Origin: Phaeobacter sp. 11ANDIMAR09 | Lineage (GTDB): Bacteria; Pseudomonadota; Alphaproteobacteria; Rhodobacterales; Rhodobacteraceae | Reading direction: 5' to 3' | Assembly (NCBI RefSeq): GCF_001294455.1 | Contig: NZ_LIKT01000008.1 | Coordinates: 124,001-188,000 of the forward strand | DNA: 64,000 nucleotides | Shown here: positions 54,169-62,991 of the stretch, in pieces | Numbering within the stretch: the first letter of the stretch is position 1 | How the letters are laid out: each line of letters begins with the position of its first letter | Notes under the pieces: generated by a model | The model's input: only the letters and a program-made list of their open reading frames with translations | Told to the model about the DNA's origin: nothing | Databases searched by the model: none | Translations under genes and position numbers: made by a program

Positions 54169-55281
54169 CTACGCCAGCGCAGCACGGTCCTGTTCCGCAA
54201 GCCAGAGCTGGAAGTCACGGACGGTGCCCTCGTAGTCATCGCCCGCCAGCGGGCCGGACACCGCATGCTGTGACCGCAGGGCGATCTGCATTTTTTCCAG
54301 CTTCTCGCGGTCCTCCCGGTTGACCTCTTCCCAGAGCCTGATGCGGTCCTGAATGGTCGCGTCATCCAGATCCTCACCATAGACCGACATGGTCCATTTC
54401 ACCCGAATGGATTCAGCCGAAATCGGAAAAATAGAGAGCGAGACCAGGAGGCTCGCAGCCTGGCTGGCAACCTGAGTTGGGAAGCGCGCAAACAGGGTGG
54501 AGCGCTGACGCTCTGCTGTGCTCAACCCCGGAGCGCCAGCACCGCGCGGGGCGATACCTTCGGGGTAATTTGCGGTGTAGGATGTAAACCCGGGGCCAGA
54601 GACCGACTTTCTGGCCAGACCAGTGGGCGTGTACCCGTGGAGGGTTTGCGGATGGACCACGGAGAGGTGGTAGCCCTCCATGAAATTCTCGACCAGACAT
54701 TTCCAATTGGTCTGCCAGATCTCCTCAGCCACATGGACCAAGCGAAAAGAGCCGGTCTCGTAAGGAGAGACAAGCGCGTCGAGCTCTTGGGATTCCTCTG
54801 CAAAATGAGGGGCCTCTGCATCCAGGTTACAATAGATAAAGCCGTTCCAGAACTGGATGTTGTAGCTGTGCAGTCTGCAGGACTTGGCATCGAACCCTTC
54901 GTTTTGCATCCGGGCTGCACGCAGCAGGGCCCCATCGCGCCCATACATCCAAGCGTGATAGGTGCAAATAAAGCGTTTCACATTGCCACGCCCCTCGGCC
55001 AGAGGCATGCCTCGATGGCGGCAGACATTGGCCAGAACCCGAACCGCGCCGTCGTCCCCGCGCACCACGATCAGCGGCTCCTGCAGCAGCTGCACGGTAA
55101 AGAAGTCGCCCGGCTCTGGCACCTCATCAACCCGGCCCAGGCAATGCCACCCCTGTTGCAGCACCGTCTTCTTTTCCCACTCAAAGCGCTCGGCAGAGGT
55201 ATAAAAAACGCCAGGAAGCCCCATTGGGCGATCCGCTGGCAGAGCGGCCAGCTCTTGCAAAATTGGGCTCAGATCTTTCAT
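54169..55281 (-). CDS. Rieske-type aromatic ring-hydroxylating oxygenase alpha subunit
   Basis: 370 residues. The Rieske [2Fe-2S] ligands are Cys87, His89, Cys106 and His109 (CRHRG and CTYHAW). The mononuclear iron site has His205 and His210 in ENFMEGYHLSVVH. The family includes choline monooxygenase, glycine-betaine demethylase (GbcA) and stachydrine demethylase as well as aromatic dioxygenases. No reductase gene is adjacent, so the electron partner and substrate are open. It converges on cbiO. Confidence 0.87.
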   Translation of the reverse strand: MKDLSPILQELAALPADRPMGLPGVFYTSAERFEWEKKTVLQQGWHCLGRVDEVPEPGDFFTVQLLQEPLIVVRGDDGAVRVLANVCRHRGMPLAEGRGNVKRFICTYHAWMYGRDGALLRAARMQNEGFDAKSCRLHSYNIQFWNGFIYCNLDAEAPHFAEESQELDALVSPYETGSFRLVHVAEEIWQTNWKCLVENFMEGYHLSVVHPQTLHGYTPTGLARKSVSGPGFTSYTANYPEGIAPRGAGAPGLSTAERQRSTLFARFPTQVASQAASLLVSLSIFPISAESIRVKWTMSVYGEDLDDATIQDRIRLWEEVNREDREKLEKMQIALRSQHAVSGPLAGDDYEGTVRDFQLWLAEQDRAALA

Positions 55282-55820
55282 TTCCTAGCTCCTTGCTGGT
55301 CTTTGCTCGTGTTGGGTCGCGCCCTCAGTTTCATAGGAAGAGTTGGCCTCCGGCCATCCGGGTGCGGCAAGAAGACCGCCAATGTGGGGCAGTAGAATCC
55401 CGCGTCGCGCCAGCTTTCTCCTGTGGCGCAGCCGCCAGCCGCCGCCCCGCTGGCAAGGGTAGACCTGGGTGCATAAGATCCACGGCCATTTCCACGCACT
55501 CCCCGGTTGCTATGCTCTATATCTTCAGCATGGGGCAGCGCGCCGGCGGGAACCGTCAAAACGCGACAAGCTTCAAGAAAACTTCATTTCGCCAACTATT
55601 GGCGCTTTTTGCTCGATAATGAACGCAGTTTTAACGCGAATGCCATCCAGCGCTTCTGCTGGTATTTAGCGAATGCGACATCCAATCAAACCGGTTCGAC
55701 AACCTAGCCTGTGGCCTCAGAGCCGCCAGGCGCAGGGGCGTGCCCCGCCATTCCAGCTTTTTGTGAGTGGAAATTCCGTCAGCCCAGGCATTGCCGCCGC
55801 AAATTTTCTTGCCCTCAAGG
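55282..55820. other. Long intergenic region with no recognisable gene
   Basis: About 540 bases between the Rieske gene and the rpoE promoter. Open frames on both strands here encode low-quality Arg/Pro/Ser-rich products and lack ribosome sites. A short stem CGCCAA-cta-TTGGCG followed by CTTTTT (55590-55610, plus strand) looks like a terminator without an upstream plus-strand gene; it might end a small RNA, but I cannot support one. Confidence 0.4.
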
Positions 55821-55850
55821 TGATCCAAAAATTGCACCCATCCGTAGCCT
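55821..55850 (+). promoter_or_regulatory. Sigma-E-type promoter of rpoE
   Basis: TGATCC (55821-55826), 18 bases, then TAGCCT (55845-55850). The -35 sequence and spacing match the RpoE promoters of Rhodobacter and match two other sites near this locus. It implies autoregulation and a transcript start near 55857. Confidence 0.75.
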
Positions 55851-55947
55851 TGGTATGATACAAACAGTACTCGAACATCCGCTTGCAGGCCGCGCGCACA
55901 AAGGCCCGCCCCCAAAAGGACGTGCCGTGCAATTGGAAGCCCCGCAA

Positions 55948-56484
55948 ATGTCCCAGATGACAGTCTGGTTGGTCGCCGTGCGTGACCAGCGGGATCGGGC
56001 TGCGTTTGGGGCATTGTTCGACTATTTTGCACCTCGTTTAAAAGGCTTCATCATGCGATCGGGCACCAGTGCGGCGCAGGCAGAAGAGATCGTTCAGGAT
56101 GTGATGCTGACCGTGTGGCGCAAGGCCGCGATGTTCGACCCTCATCGTGCCCAGGCCTCTGCCTGGATTTATCAAATTGCCCGGAACCGCCAAATCGATA
56201 TCATCCGCAAAGAGAACCGTCCCATCCCTGATGAATTGGCGCAGGACCCGGGATCTGAACCGGATGCAAGCCAAATTCTGGCCTTTGATCAAGAGGCTGA
56301 GCAGCTTAAAACCGCTTTGGAAATGCTGCAACCAGACCAGAAAGAGATGATCCAGAAAGCCTATATGGGGGATCTCACCCATCAGGAAATCAGTCTTCAA
56401 ACCGGCCTGCCGCTTGGCACAGTGAAATCACGCATTCGCCTCGGCCTGAACCGGTTGCGCAAAGAGTTAAAGGGGTTGCGATAA
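55948..56484 (+). CDS. rpoE: RpoE-type ECF sigma factor (singlet-oxygen response)
   Basis: 178 residues from the chosen ATG. Region 2 (about 15-85: AAFGALFDYFAPRLKGF, EEIVQDVMLTVWRKA, ASAWIYQIARNRQIDIIR) and region 4 (about 120-175: LTHQEISLQTGLPLGTVKSRIRLGLNRLR) are both complete. The partner ChrR follows with no gap. ATG 55855 would sit at the predicted transcript start, so a later start is needed; a GTG at 55927 with AAGGA upstream is an alternative to 55948. In Rhodobacter the RpoE/ChrR pair responds to singlet oxygen. Confidence 0.9.
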   Translation: MSQMTVWLVAVRDQRDRAAFGALFDYFAPRLKGFIMRSGTSAAQAEEIVQDVMLTVWRKAAMFDPHRAQASAWIYQIARNRQIDIIRKENRPIPDELAQDPGSEPDASQILAFDQEAEQLKTALEMLQPDQKEMIQKAYMGDLTHQEISLQTGLPLGTVKSRIRLGLNRLRKELKGLR

Positions 56485-57120
56485 ATGTCTGCAATCACAC
56501 ACCATATTCCAGATGACATGATGGCAGCCTATGCCGCCGGCACGCTGCCCCACCCCTTTGCCATGGTTGTCGCAGCCCATGTTTCGCTTTGTGCTGACTG
56601 CCGCGCCACTTTGGAAGCCTATCACACTCTTGGCGGCGCCTTGCTGGAGCAGACCGAAGATATTGAGGTCTCAAAGGGGTTGAAGTCCAATTTGATGGCG
56701 CTGTTGGATGAACCGGCCCCTCCCGAACCGGTGTTTGACGCCAAAGGCATATACCCCGGTCCGGTGATGGCGGCCTTAAAAGGCAGATCGCCACGCTGGA
56801 AGACACTTGGCATGGGGGTAAAGCAAAGCATCCTGTCTGAAACCGAAGGGGGATCTGTTCGACTGCTGTATATTCCCGCCGGACAGGCCGTGCCCGATCA
56901 CAGCCACAACGGGCTGGAGCTCACGCTGGTTCTTCAGGGCAGTTTCAGTGATGAAACCGGCCGCTTTGGTGTCGGGGACGTCGAGATCGGCGACGAGGAT
57001 CTGGAGCATACCCCAATTGCGGATGCCGGAGATGCCTGCATTTGCCTCGCCGCAACGGATGCGCCGCTGCGCTTCAACGCCTTCCTGCCGCGACTGCTAC
57101 AGCCCCTGTTCCGTATTTAG
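56485..57120 (+). CDS. chrR: ChrR-family zinc anti-sigma factor
   Basis: 211 residues. The N-terminal anti-sigma domain has the zinc ligands His6, His32, Cys36 and Cys39. The C-terminal cupin domain has His139, His141, Glu145 and His175. This matches Rhodobacter ChrR, in which the first domain holds RpoE and the second is needed for release on singlet oxygen. The gene starts immediately after the rpoE stop. Confidence 0.92.
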   Translation: MSAITHHIPDDMMAAYAAGTLPHPFAMVVAAHVSLCADCRATLEAYHTLGGALLEQTEDIEVSKGLKSNLMALLDEPAPPEPVFDAKGIYPGPVMAALKGRSPRWKTLGMGVKQSILSETEGGSVRLLYIPAGQAVPDHSHNGLELTLVLQGSFSDETGRFGVGDVEIGDEDLEHTPIADAGDACICLAATDAPLRFNAFLPRLLQPLFRI

Positions 57121-57220
57121 GGGCTTTGCGAGCGCCAGGCGAAAGCCCCCGCATATCGCGAGTTTTCTGGTGCGGCAGCTGTGGTCGGCTAGAAGCTTAA
57201 AGGGCTCAGGTTTGCTCAAT

Positions 57221-57946
57221 CTATCTGAAACGATAAACCGCCCAGTCAGGCAAAAGAGCCAATGCCTTAATCACCCAAGAAAAGGGACGTGGAAAATCGG
57301 TCCGAAACCGGCGATGTTCCATAGCACTGAGCACATGATGGGCAGCCGTTTCAGCCGACATCAACTGTGGCATTTCAAAATCGTTCTTGTCCGTCAGACG
57401 TGTCTTGATGAAACCTGGATTCACAATGCGGACTGTAACGCCGCTGCCTCTCAGGTCGTGGCGCATGGTTTCCGCCAGGCTGATCAGCGCAGCCTTGCTG
57501 GCCCCATATCCAATTGCGGCAGGCAAGCCGCGATACCCCGCCAGCGATCCGACCAAGGTGATGCTTCCCGCCTCTTTGGCGATGAACCGAGGCAGCACAT
57601 GGCCCAGAACCCGCAGAGCGCCGCCATAGTTCACATCCATCATCGCTAAGGCTGCACCACTGTCCCAGGCCTGGCTTCGCATCGGCACATAGGCCCCGGC
57701 ATTGTAGATGACCCCGTCAATCTCATCCAGGCTCTCTGCCGCCGCTTTGACCGCACCGTCATCTGTAACATCCAGGGCCAGCGGTGTTGCCGCCCCCAGC
57801 GCCCAGGTCAGCTCTTGCAGCCGCTGCTTTGATCGGGCCGACACAATGACATGAGCGCCAGCCCCCACCAAACCCTTGGCGATCTCCCGTCCCAGGCCTT
57901 CGCTGGCGCCTATCAACCAATAGGTCTTGCCGCTCAGCCTGCTCAT
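57221..57946 (-). CDS. SDR-family oxidoreductase of the RpoE locus
   Basis: 241 residues. The nucleotide motif is GASEGLGREIAKG (about 13-25), NAG is at about 87-89, and the catalytic Tyr and Lys lie in GYGASKAAL. It is the second gene of a minus-strand pair with the DUF1365 gene (ATGA overlap) and so is expected to be under RpoE. A homologous SDR is part of the Rhodobacter RpoE-linked operon, as far as I recall. Substrate unknown, likely a lipid intermediate by context. Confidence 0.85.
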   Translation of the reverse strand: MSRLSGKTYWLIGASEGLGREIAKGLVGAGAHVIVSARSKQRLQELTWALGAATPLALDVTDDGAVKAAAESLDEIDGVIYNAGAYVPMRSQAWDSGAALAMMDVNYGGALRVLGHVLPRFIAKEAGSITLVGSLAGYRGLPAAIGYGASKAALISLAETMRHDLRGSGVTVRIVNPGFIKTRLTDKNDFEMPQLMSAETAAHHVLSAMEHRRFRTDFPRPFSWVIKALALLPDWAVYRFR

Positions 57947-58710
57947 GAGCCGAGCCTGGAGGAGAGACTATCAGATATCAGGGGTTTGGGCGGTTTTGGT
58001 TTGCGCAGGAATGGGGCGCCTTTGGACCAGAGCTTCAGCGCCTGCCAATAAATCAGAGCCACAACCCGTACCGCCCCCAGCGGGCGGCGCAGAGCCACTC
58101 CAACCAAGGTAGCGGTGGTGAGTGGCCGGCGCAGCCCATTCAATGTCGCCAAAACGCCCTGATCGCCAGATTCATAGGCAATGCGGATATTGAAAGCGCG
58201 CTCTGTCATATCGAAATTAAAGCGATAGGTGCCTTTGACCTGCTGAAACGGCGAGACATGCATCAGTTTCTCGGCCTCGATCTGATCGGTGCGTTTGATC
58301 GGACGGAAATCAGAATGGGCACAAAAATAGCAATGCCGGTGACCAAATGTATTGTTGACCTCGGCAATAAAGGCGCGTGGTGCGCCATCAACTTCCGCAA
58401 TCCAAAAGCTCACTGGGTTGAAGTGAAACCAGAGGAAGCTCGGCTGGGTCAGAAGCAACAGCTTTGCCTGCGCGATGGGAAAGCCGCGCTTTTGCAGCTC
58501 CTCGCGAAACCAGCTCACCCCCTGGCCCGCGCCGCGTGGGCCACCATGGTGGCGGTCCTGCAGCGAGAACAGATTGAAGCGGTTGCGTGACATCAGCCGA
58601 GCCCCCCCTTCGCTCAGATCGGTCAAAACGTAGTCGACCCCATAGCGAAAGGCGTTTTTCAGGCTGCCGCGGCGGGCGTGGTAGGTCTGGGCTGAGACAA
58701 GTTCAATCAT
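57943..58710 (-). CDS. DUF1365 family protein
   Basis: 255 residues from MIELVSAQTYHARRG. Family marks are the FRYGVDYVLTDL and HFNPVSFWIAEVDG blocks and EVNNTFGHRHCYF. DUF1365 proteins are regular neighbours of the FAD oxidoreductase and Cfa-like genes found here, but their role is unknown. The ATG coincides with the predicted transcript start of an RpoE promoter (58715-58744), which predicts a leaderless message; a longer reading from 58755 would include the promoter itself. Confidence 0.85.
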   Translation of the reverse strand: MIELVSAQTYHARRGSLKNAFRYGVDYVLTDLSEGGARLMSRNRFNLFSLQDRHHGGPRGAGQGVSWFREELQKRGFPIAQAKLLLLTQPSFLWFHFNPVSFWIAEVDGAPRAFIAEVNNTFGHRHCYFCAHSDFRPIKRTDQIEAEKLMHVSPFQQVKGTYRFNFDMTERAFNIRIAYESGDQGVLATLNGLRRPLTTATLVGVALRRPLGAVRVVALIYWQALKLWSKGAPFLRKPKPPKPLISDSLSSRLGS

Positions 58711-58714
58711 ATTT

Positions 58715-58744
58715 AGACTACGCAAAATGACGGTGACTGGATCA
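58715..58744 (-). promoter_or_regulatory. Sigma-E-type promoter of the DUF1365-SDR operon
   Basis: On the minus strand TGATCC (58744-58739), 18 bases, TAGTCT (58720-58715). The start ATG at 58710-58708 lies five bases after the -10 element, where transcription should begin, so there is no room for a leader with a ribosome site. Confidence 0.75.
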
Positions 58745-58772
58745 CCGCAGGCCAAATTTTATTAAACAAAAG

Positions 58773-58802
58773 TGATCCGTAGCGTCAGCCCAGGCGTAAT
58801 GC
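58773..58802 (+). promoter_or_regulatory. Sigma-E-type promoter of the FAD oxidoreductase-cfa operon
   Basis: TGATCC (58773-58778), 18 bases, TAATGC (58797-58802). It is divergent from the previous promoter with 28 bases between the two -35 elements. The first ATG (58833) has GAGGAC upstream. Confidence 0.75.
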
Positions 58803-58832
58803 CTTCATTAGTTAGTACAAAATGAGGACAGT

Positions 58833-60182
58833 ATGCTGGATCAAACCCAAGGCCCGCGCCGCAAGGTCGCGATCATCGGAGGCGGAATATCCGGACTGTC
58901 CGCAGCCTATTATCTTGCCGCATCCCATGATGTGACCCTCTATGAGGCGGCGCCACGATTGGGCGGACACGCCCGCACGGTTCTGGCTGGAAGAAACGGC
59001 GACCAGCCGGTTGATACAGGCTTTATTGTTTTTAACTACGCCACCTACCCTTATTTGACGCGTCTGTTCCGGGATCTGGACGTTCCAGTCATCAAAAGTG
59101 AGATGAGCTTTTGTGCCAGCATCGACAACGGCCGCATCGAATACGGGCTTAACAGCCTCTCTGCGATCACGGCGCAAAAGCGCAACCTGTTCCGGCCCCA
59201 GTATTACAAGATGATTGCCGATATCCTGCGGTTTGGCCGCGAGGCCGAGGCGGCAGCAAAAGACGACACAATGACGATCGGTGAACTGGTCAACAAGCTG
59301 GGTCTTGGCCGATGGTTTCGCGACAATTACCTCCTACCCATGTGTGGGGCGATCTGGTCCACGCCGGTCACGGATGTCGACGCCTTCCCGGCAAAATCCC
59401 TGATCTCGTTTTTTCGAAATCACGCTTTGCTGGCAGGAACGGGGCAACATCAATGGTGGACCGTCAAAGGCGGCAGCATCGAATATGTTCGCCGCTTGGA
59501 AGCGGCCCTCAAGGCACGGGGCTGCACCATTCACACCGGCGCCCCCATTGAACAGGTTGCCCGCGCTGAGCCTGGTGTGTCCCTGGTGGTTCAGGGACAG
59601 GGTGCACAGCTTTTTGATGAGGTGGTCTTTGCCTGTCATTCGGATCAGGCGCTAAAAATTCTTGGCCATAGTGCAACTGCGGCGGAAACCTCCGCGCTTG
59701 GCTCCATTCGCTACCAAACCAACTCTGCCGTCCTACATTGTGACGAAAGTCAAATGCCCAGGCGCCGCTCCTGTTGGTCAAGCTGGGCCTATCGCAGCCA
59801 GAATGGGGGGCTGGGCGTGACCTATTGGATGAACCGACTGCAGAACATTCCCGAATGTGATCCGCTATTTGTGACGCTGAACCCAACCCGGCCAATCCCA
59901 GAGACCAAAATCTACGATCAGGTCGAGTTTTCCCACCCGGTTTTTGACCAAGCTGCCCTACAGGCACAGCGTGAGCTGCAGTCGATGCAGGGCCAAAACA
60001 ACACCTGGTTCGCAGGTGCCTACAACCGCCATGGCTTTCACGAAGACGGCATCGCCAGTGCAATGCGCATTGTCCGGATGATGAACTCGCAGACCCCAGT
60101 GACCGCAAAAGGATCCAAGCATGACATTGACGAACAAAGCGATGAAAAAGCAATTTCTGGAAACCTGCGCGCAACTGCGTGA
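58833..60182 (+). CDS. FAD-dependent amine-oxidase-like oxidoreductase
   Basis: 449 residues. The FAD motif AIIGGGISGLSAAYYLA is at about 13-29, followed by the Glu-rich strand end and GGHARTV. The fold is that of NAD(P)-binding/amine-oxidase-type flavoproteins, which include carotenoid and fatty-acid desaturating enzymes. Homologues lie next to rpoE-chrR in Rhodobacter, where this gene group has been linked to methylated and furan fatty acids and to ChrR turnover; the exact step for this protein is inferred. Its end overlaps the cfa gene by 62 bases. Confidence 0.85.
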   Translation: MLDQTQGPRRKVAIIGGGISGLSAAYYLAASHDVTLYEAAPRLGGHARTVLAGRNGDQPVDTGFIVFNYATYPYLTRLFRDLDVPVIKSEMSFCASIDNGRIEYGLNSLSAITAQKRNLFRPQYYKMIADILRFGREAEAAAKDDTMTIGELVNKLGLGRWFRDNYLLPMCGAIWSTPVTDVDAFPAKSLISFFRNHALLAGTGQHQWWTVKGGSIEYVRRLEAALKARGCTIHTGAPIEQVARAEPGVSLVVQGQGAQLFDEVVFACHSDQALKILGHSATAAETSALGSIRYQTNSAVLHCDESQMPRRRSCWSSWAYRSQNGGLGVTYWMNRLQNIPECDPLFVTLNPTRPIPETKIYDQVEFSHPVFDQAALQAQRELQSMQGQNNTWFAGAYNRHGFHEDGIASAMRIVRMMNSQTPVTAKGSKHDIDEQSDEKAISGNLRATA

Positions 60183-61278
60183 AGGGCGCCTAACTCTGCG
60201 CACGCCAGACGGAGAGCGCTATCAGTTCGGCGATCACGGCCCCGAAGCGGAGATGGAAATTCGCGACTGGGCAGCGGTCTCGGCCCTGGCAGCACATGGG
60301 CAGGTCGGACTGGGGGAGGCCTATGTCCAGGGGCTTTGGGACACACCTTCGATCGAGGGGTTAACCTCATTGGCGATGCTGAATCGTGAGCATCTGGGCA
60401 GCTATGATCAGGCCAGCCCCTTCAACCGCGTAAAGTTCCGCCTTGTTGATCGGGTCATACGGGCCAATTCCAAACGCGGATCGCGCAAGAACATTCGAGC
60501 CCATTATGATGTGGGGAATGAGTTTTATCAGCTCTGGCTAGATGAGGGCATGACCTATTCTTCGGGCCTCTTTGGCGATACCGGCGATGATCTGGCCCAG
60601 GCGCAGACGCGCAAGAACGAACGTGTCTTATCCCATCTCAATCAGGGTGAGCGGGTCTTGGAAATCGGCTGCGGCTGGGGGGGATTTGCTGAACAGGCCA
60701 GCGCCGAGGGACGCGATGTGACTGGCGTCACAATTTCGCGCAATCAACACGCCTATGCGGATTGCCGTCTAGATGGCCGCGCTGAAATACAGCTACGCGA
60801 TTATCGCGATGTGCGGGGAGCCTTCGACAATATCGTCTCCATCGAGATGATCGAAGCCGTGGGCGAAAAATACTGGCCCAGTTACTTTGACACGTTGAAA
60901 CGCAACCTGTCAGAGGGTGGCCGTGTCATGTTGCAGGCGATCACGGTTCCCGACAGTTTCTTTGAGACCTATCGCAGCTCCTCTGACTACATCCGGCAAT
61001 ATGTCTTCCCGGGGGGCATGCTGTTGTCAGATCAAGTGATCGCAGATCAAGCGCGAGCGGCTGGCCTGCAGGTGAAAAATTCTTTTGCCTTTGGCCAGGA
61101 CTACGGCAAGACCTGCCGGATCTGGGCGCAGCGTTTGGTGGCACAAAAACGTAAAATCCAAGAACAGGGCTACGACGAAGGATTTTTCCGCAACTGGCAG
61201 TACTATCTGGAGATCTGTGCCGCATCCTTTGCGATTGGACACACCAATGTTGTCCAGGTCGAGCTGGCCCATGCGTAG
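60121..61278 (+). CDS. Cyclopropane-fatty-acyl-phospholipid synthase-like methyltransferase
   Basis: 385 residues. The SAM motif is EIGCGWGGFAE (about 181-191), with HYDVGNEFYQLWLDEGMTYSSG (about 128-149) and the IEMIEAVGEKYWPSYF block of the Cfa family. It transfers a methyl group to the double bond of a membrane phospholipid acyl chain; members in Rhodobacter act in furan fatty acid synthesis rather than cyclopropanation. AGGA seven bases before the ATG supports the start inside the previous gene. Confidence 0.88.
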   Translation: MTLTNKAMKKQFLETCAQLREGRLTLRTPDGERYQFGDHGPEAEMEIRDWAAVSALAAHGQVGLGEAYVQGLWDTPSIEGLTSLAMLNREHLGSYDQASPFNRVKFRLVDRVIRANSKRGSRKNIRAHYDVGNEFYQLWLDEGMTYSSGLFGDTGDDLAQAQTRKNERVLSHLNQGERVLEIGCGWGGFAEQASAEGRDVTGVTISRNQHAYADCRLDGRAEIQLRDYRDVRGAFDNIVSIEMIEAVGEKYWPSYFDTLKRNLSEGGRVMLQAITVPDSFFETYRSSSDYIRQYVFPGGMLLSDQVIADQARAAGLQVKNSFAFGQDYGKTCRIWAQRLVAQKRKIQEQGYDEGFFRNWQYYLEICAASFAIGHTNVVQVELAHA

Positions 61279-61765
61279 CCTGTTGCTTTGGACCAGCCTG
61301 TGCTTGGCACCTGTCATTGCGGCGGCCTCGCAACCAGGTAATCTGCCACGCGGCGCAGAGCAGCGCGGAGAAGCGACGTTTCGTTTTCTGGGCTTTCCTA
61401 TCTACAAGGCGCGCCTGTTCACCCAGGGCGGTCAGCCACTGGATTGGTCACAAGATTTTGGCCTTGAGCTAACCTATCAGCGCCAGTTGAGCCAATCTGA
61501 TCTGGTGGAGGCCACCCTGCAAGAGATGGCCCGTATGGGAAACGCGTTGCCCATTCGGGATCAACTGCAGAAATGCTACCAGCCTGTTGAGGTCGGAGAC
61601 AGTTACCTGGCCGTCAGTGACGGGCCGGACAGGCTGACGTTTTGGCGCAGGGGAGTCCCGGTCTGCACCCTGTCCCAAGAAGCCATAAAAACCCGCTTTA
61701 TGGAGATTTTTCTGGGCAAAAACAGCCGCTCTGCAGGCTTCACACGGGCACTCCTAGGGCAATGA
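61271..61765 (+). CDS. Chalcone-isomerase-like exported protein
   Basis: 164 residues. A signal peptide (about 1-19) precedes a chalcone-isomerase-like domain (FRFLGFPIYKARLFT, LELTYQRQLSQSDLVEATLQEM, then a C-terminal FMEIFLG-type block). Bacterial members are thought to bind fatty acids rather than flavonoids. The start overlaps the end of the Cfa-like gene by eight bases and the stop overlaps the MFS start. Confidence 0.78.
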   Translation: MRSLLLWTSLCLAPVIAAASQPGNLPRGAEQRGEATFRFLGFPIYKARLFTQGGQPLDWSQDFGLELTYQRQLSQSDLVEATLQEMARMGNALPIRDQLQKCYQPVEVGDSYLAVSDGPDRLTFWRRGVPVCTLSQEAIKTRFMEIFLGKNSRSAGFTRALLGQ

Positions 61766-62991
61766 CGCAGTATCCAAGGGTCGGCCTTTATGCCTTGATG
61801 CTGGCCAGTGCAGGGATCCCTTTGTATATTCATCTGCCGCAATTTGCGGCAACCGATCTGGGTCTGAGCCTTGGCTCTCTTGGCGCTGTTCTATTGGCGA
61901 TCCGAGCCTTTGATCTGGTGCAGGATCCCTTGATTGGTTGGGCGGTGGATCGCTGGCCGCAATACCAGTCCAGCTTTGGTTGGGCTGCTGCCCTTGGCTT
62001 GGCTCTGGGGTTCCCGCTGTTGTTTGGGTTGCAACCCGGGCCCTATCTGCTGGCAAAAATGACCGTGATCCTGATGTTGCTCTTCTCGGCCTATAGTCTG
62101 GGAATGATCTTGCTCTACGGGCGCAGTGCCATGCTGAGCGGCTCAACCAGACCGCGCGATCTGATGACGCTCGCTGCGTTCCGCGAAAGCGGCATGCTGA
62201 TCGGCGTAATCCTGGCGGCAATTGCCCCGGCGCTGCTGGTTGGACTGGGGGCCGCCCGGCAGGGATATGCGGTCTTTGGGCTCTTCTTAGCGGCGCTGGC
62301 CATTCTTGCTGCCGTCTTGACCAGGCCGATTTGGAAGCGTCAGGCCGTGGTGGGGAGACCGCTTGGGGTTTCCAATCTCTGGCAGTCCGGGGCATCACAT
62401 CTGCTGGTTCTGGCGGTTCTAAACAGTCTGCCTGTGGCGCTGACCTCCACCCTGTTTTTGTTCTTTGTTCAGGATTACCTGGCGCTTCCCAAATTGGCTG
62501 GCCCGCTCTTGGTGCTGTTCTTTCTCTCTGCGGGGCTTGCCGTGCCTGCCTGGACCCTGTTGAGCCGCAGGATCGGTGCAAAGCCGTCGCTTTTGATCGC
62601 TATGCCTCTGGCACTTGCCAGCTTTGCTGGCGCTGCCTTCCTGGAACCGGGGGATGCGGTAGGTTTCACCTTGATCTGCATGGCCTCTGGGGCAGCGCTT
62701 GGTGCAGATATGCTCTTGTTGCCCGCCCTGTTCAGTATCTCGCTGACCAAAGCAGGCCTCAGCGCAGGCGCTGCCTTTGGCATCTGGTCCTTTGCCGGAA
62801 AACTTGCCCTGGCCCTGGCGGCTGCAATTGCTTTGCCCCTGCTTGAGGCTCGTGGTTTCAACCCCGGAACTGACAACACCAAAGCCGCGCTTGCCGCGCT
62901 GGTCACCGCCTATGCCATTCTTCCCTGTTTCCTGAAAACCCTGGCCTTTTGCTATGCGCTAAGGCTGCCTACCGAAAGTGCCTCGTCATGA
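61762..62991 (+). CDS. MFS transporter (GPH/MelB-like)
   Basis: 409 residues with about twelve membrane helices. The loop after helix 2 (FDLVQDPLIGWAVDRWPQ) is the mark of the glycoside-pentoside-hexuronide:cation group. In this locus it is more likely to move a lipid-related molecule, since it is coupled on both sides (ATGA) to lipid-type genes; that is inference. Confidence 0.82.
   Translation: MTQYPRVGLYALMLASAGIPLYIHLPQFAATDLGLSLGSLGAVLLAIRAFDLVQDPLIGWAVDRWPQYQSSFGWAAALGLALGFPLLFGLQPGPYLLAKMTVILMLLFSAYSLGMILLYGRSAMLSGSTRPRDLMTLAAFRESGMLIGVILAAIAPALLVGLGAARQGYAVFGLFLAALAILAAVLTRPIWKRQAVVGRPLGVSNLWQSGASHLLVLAVLNSLPVALTSTLFLFFVQDYLALPKLAGPLLVLFFLSAGLAVPAWTLLSRRIGAKPSLLIAMPLALASFAGAAFLEPGDAVGFTLICMASGAALGADMLLLPALFSISLTKAGLSAGAAFGIWSFAGKLALALAAAIALPLLEARGFNPGTDNTKAALAALVTAYAILPCFLKTLAFCYALRLPTESASS

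Noticed and set aside
55224-55707. Several overlapping open frames upstream of rpoE
   Set aside because: They encode Arg/Pro/Ser-rich low-complexity products on both strands, with no ribosome sites or conserved blocks.
55855-55947. Earlier ATG for rpoE at 55855
   Set aside because: It coincides with the start of transcription predicted from the -10 element at 55845-55850 and would add an unconserved basic segment.
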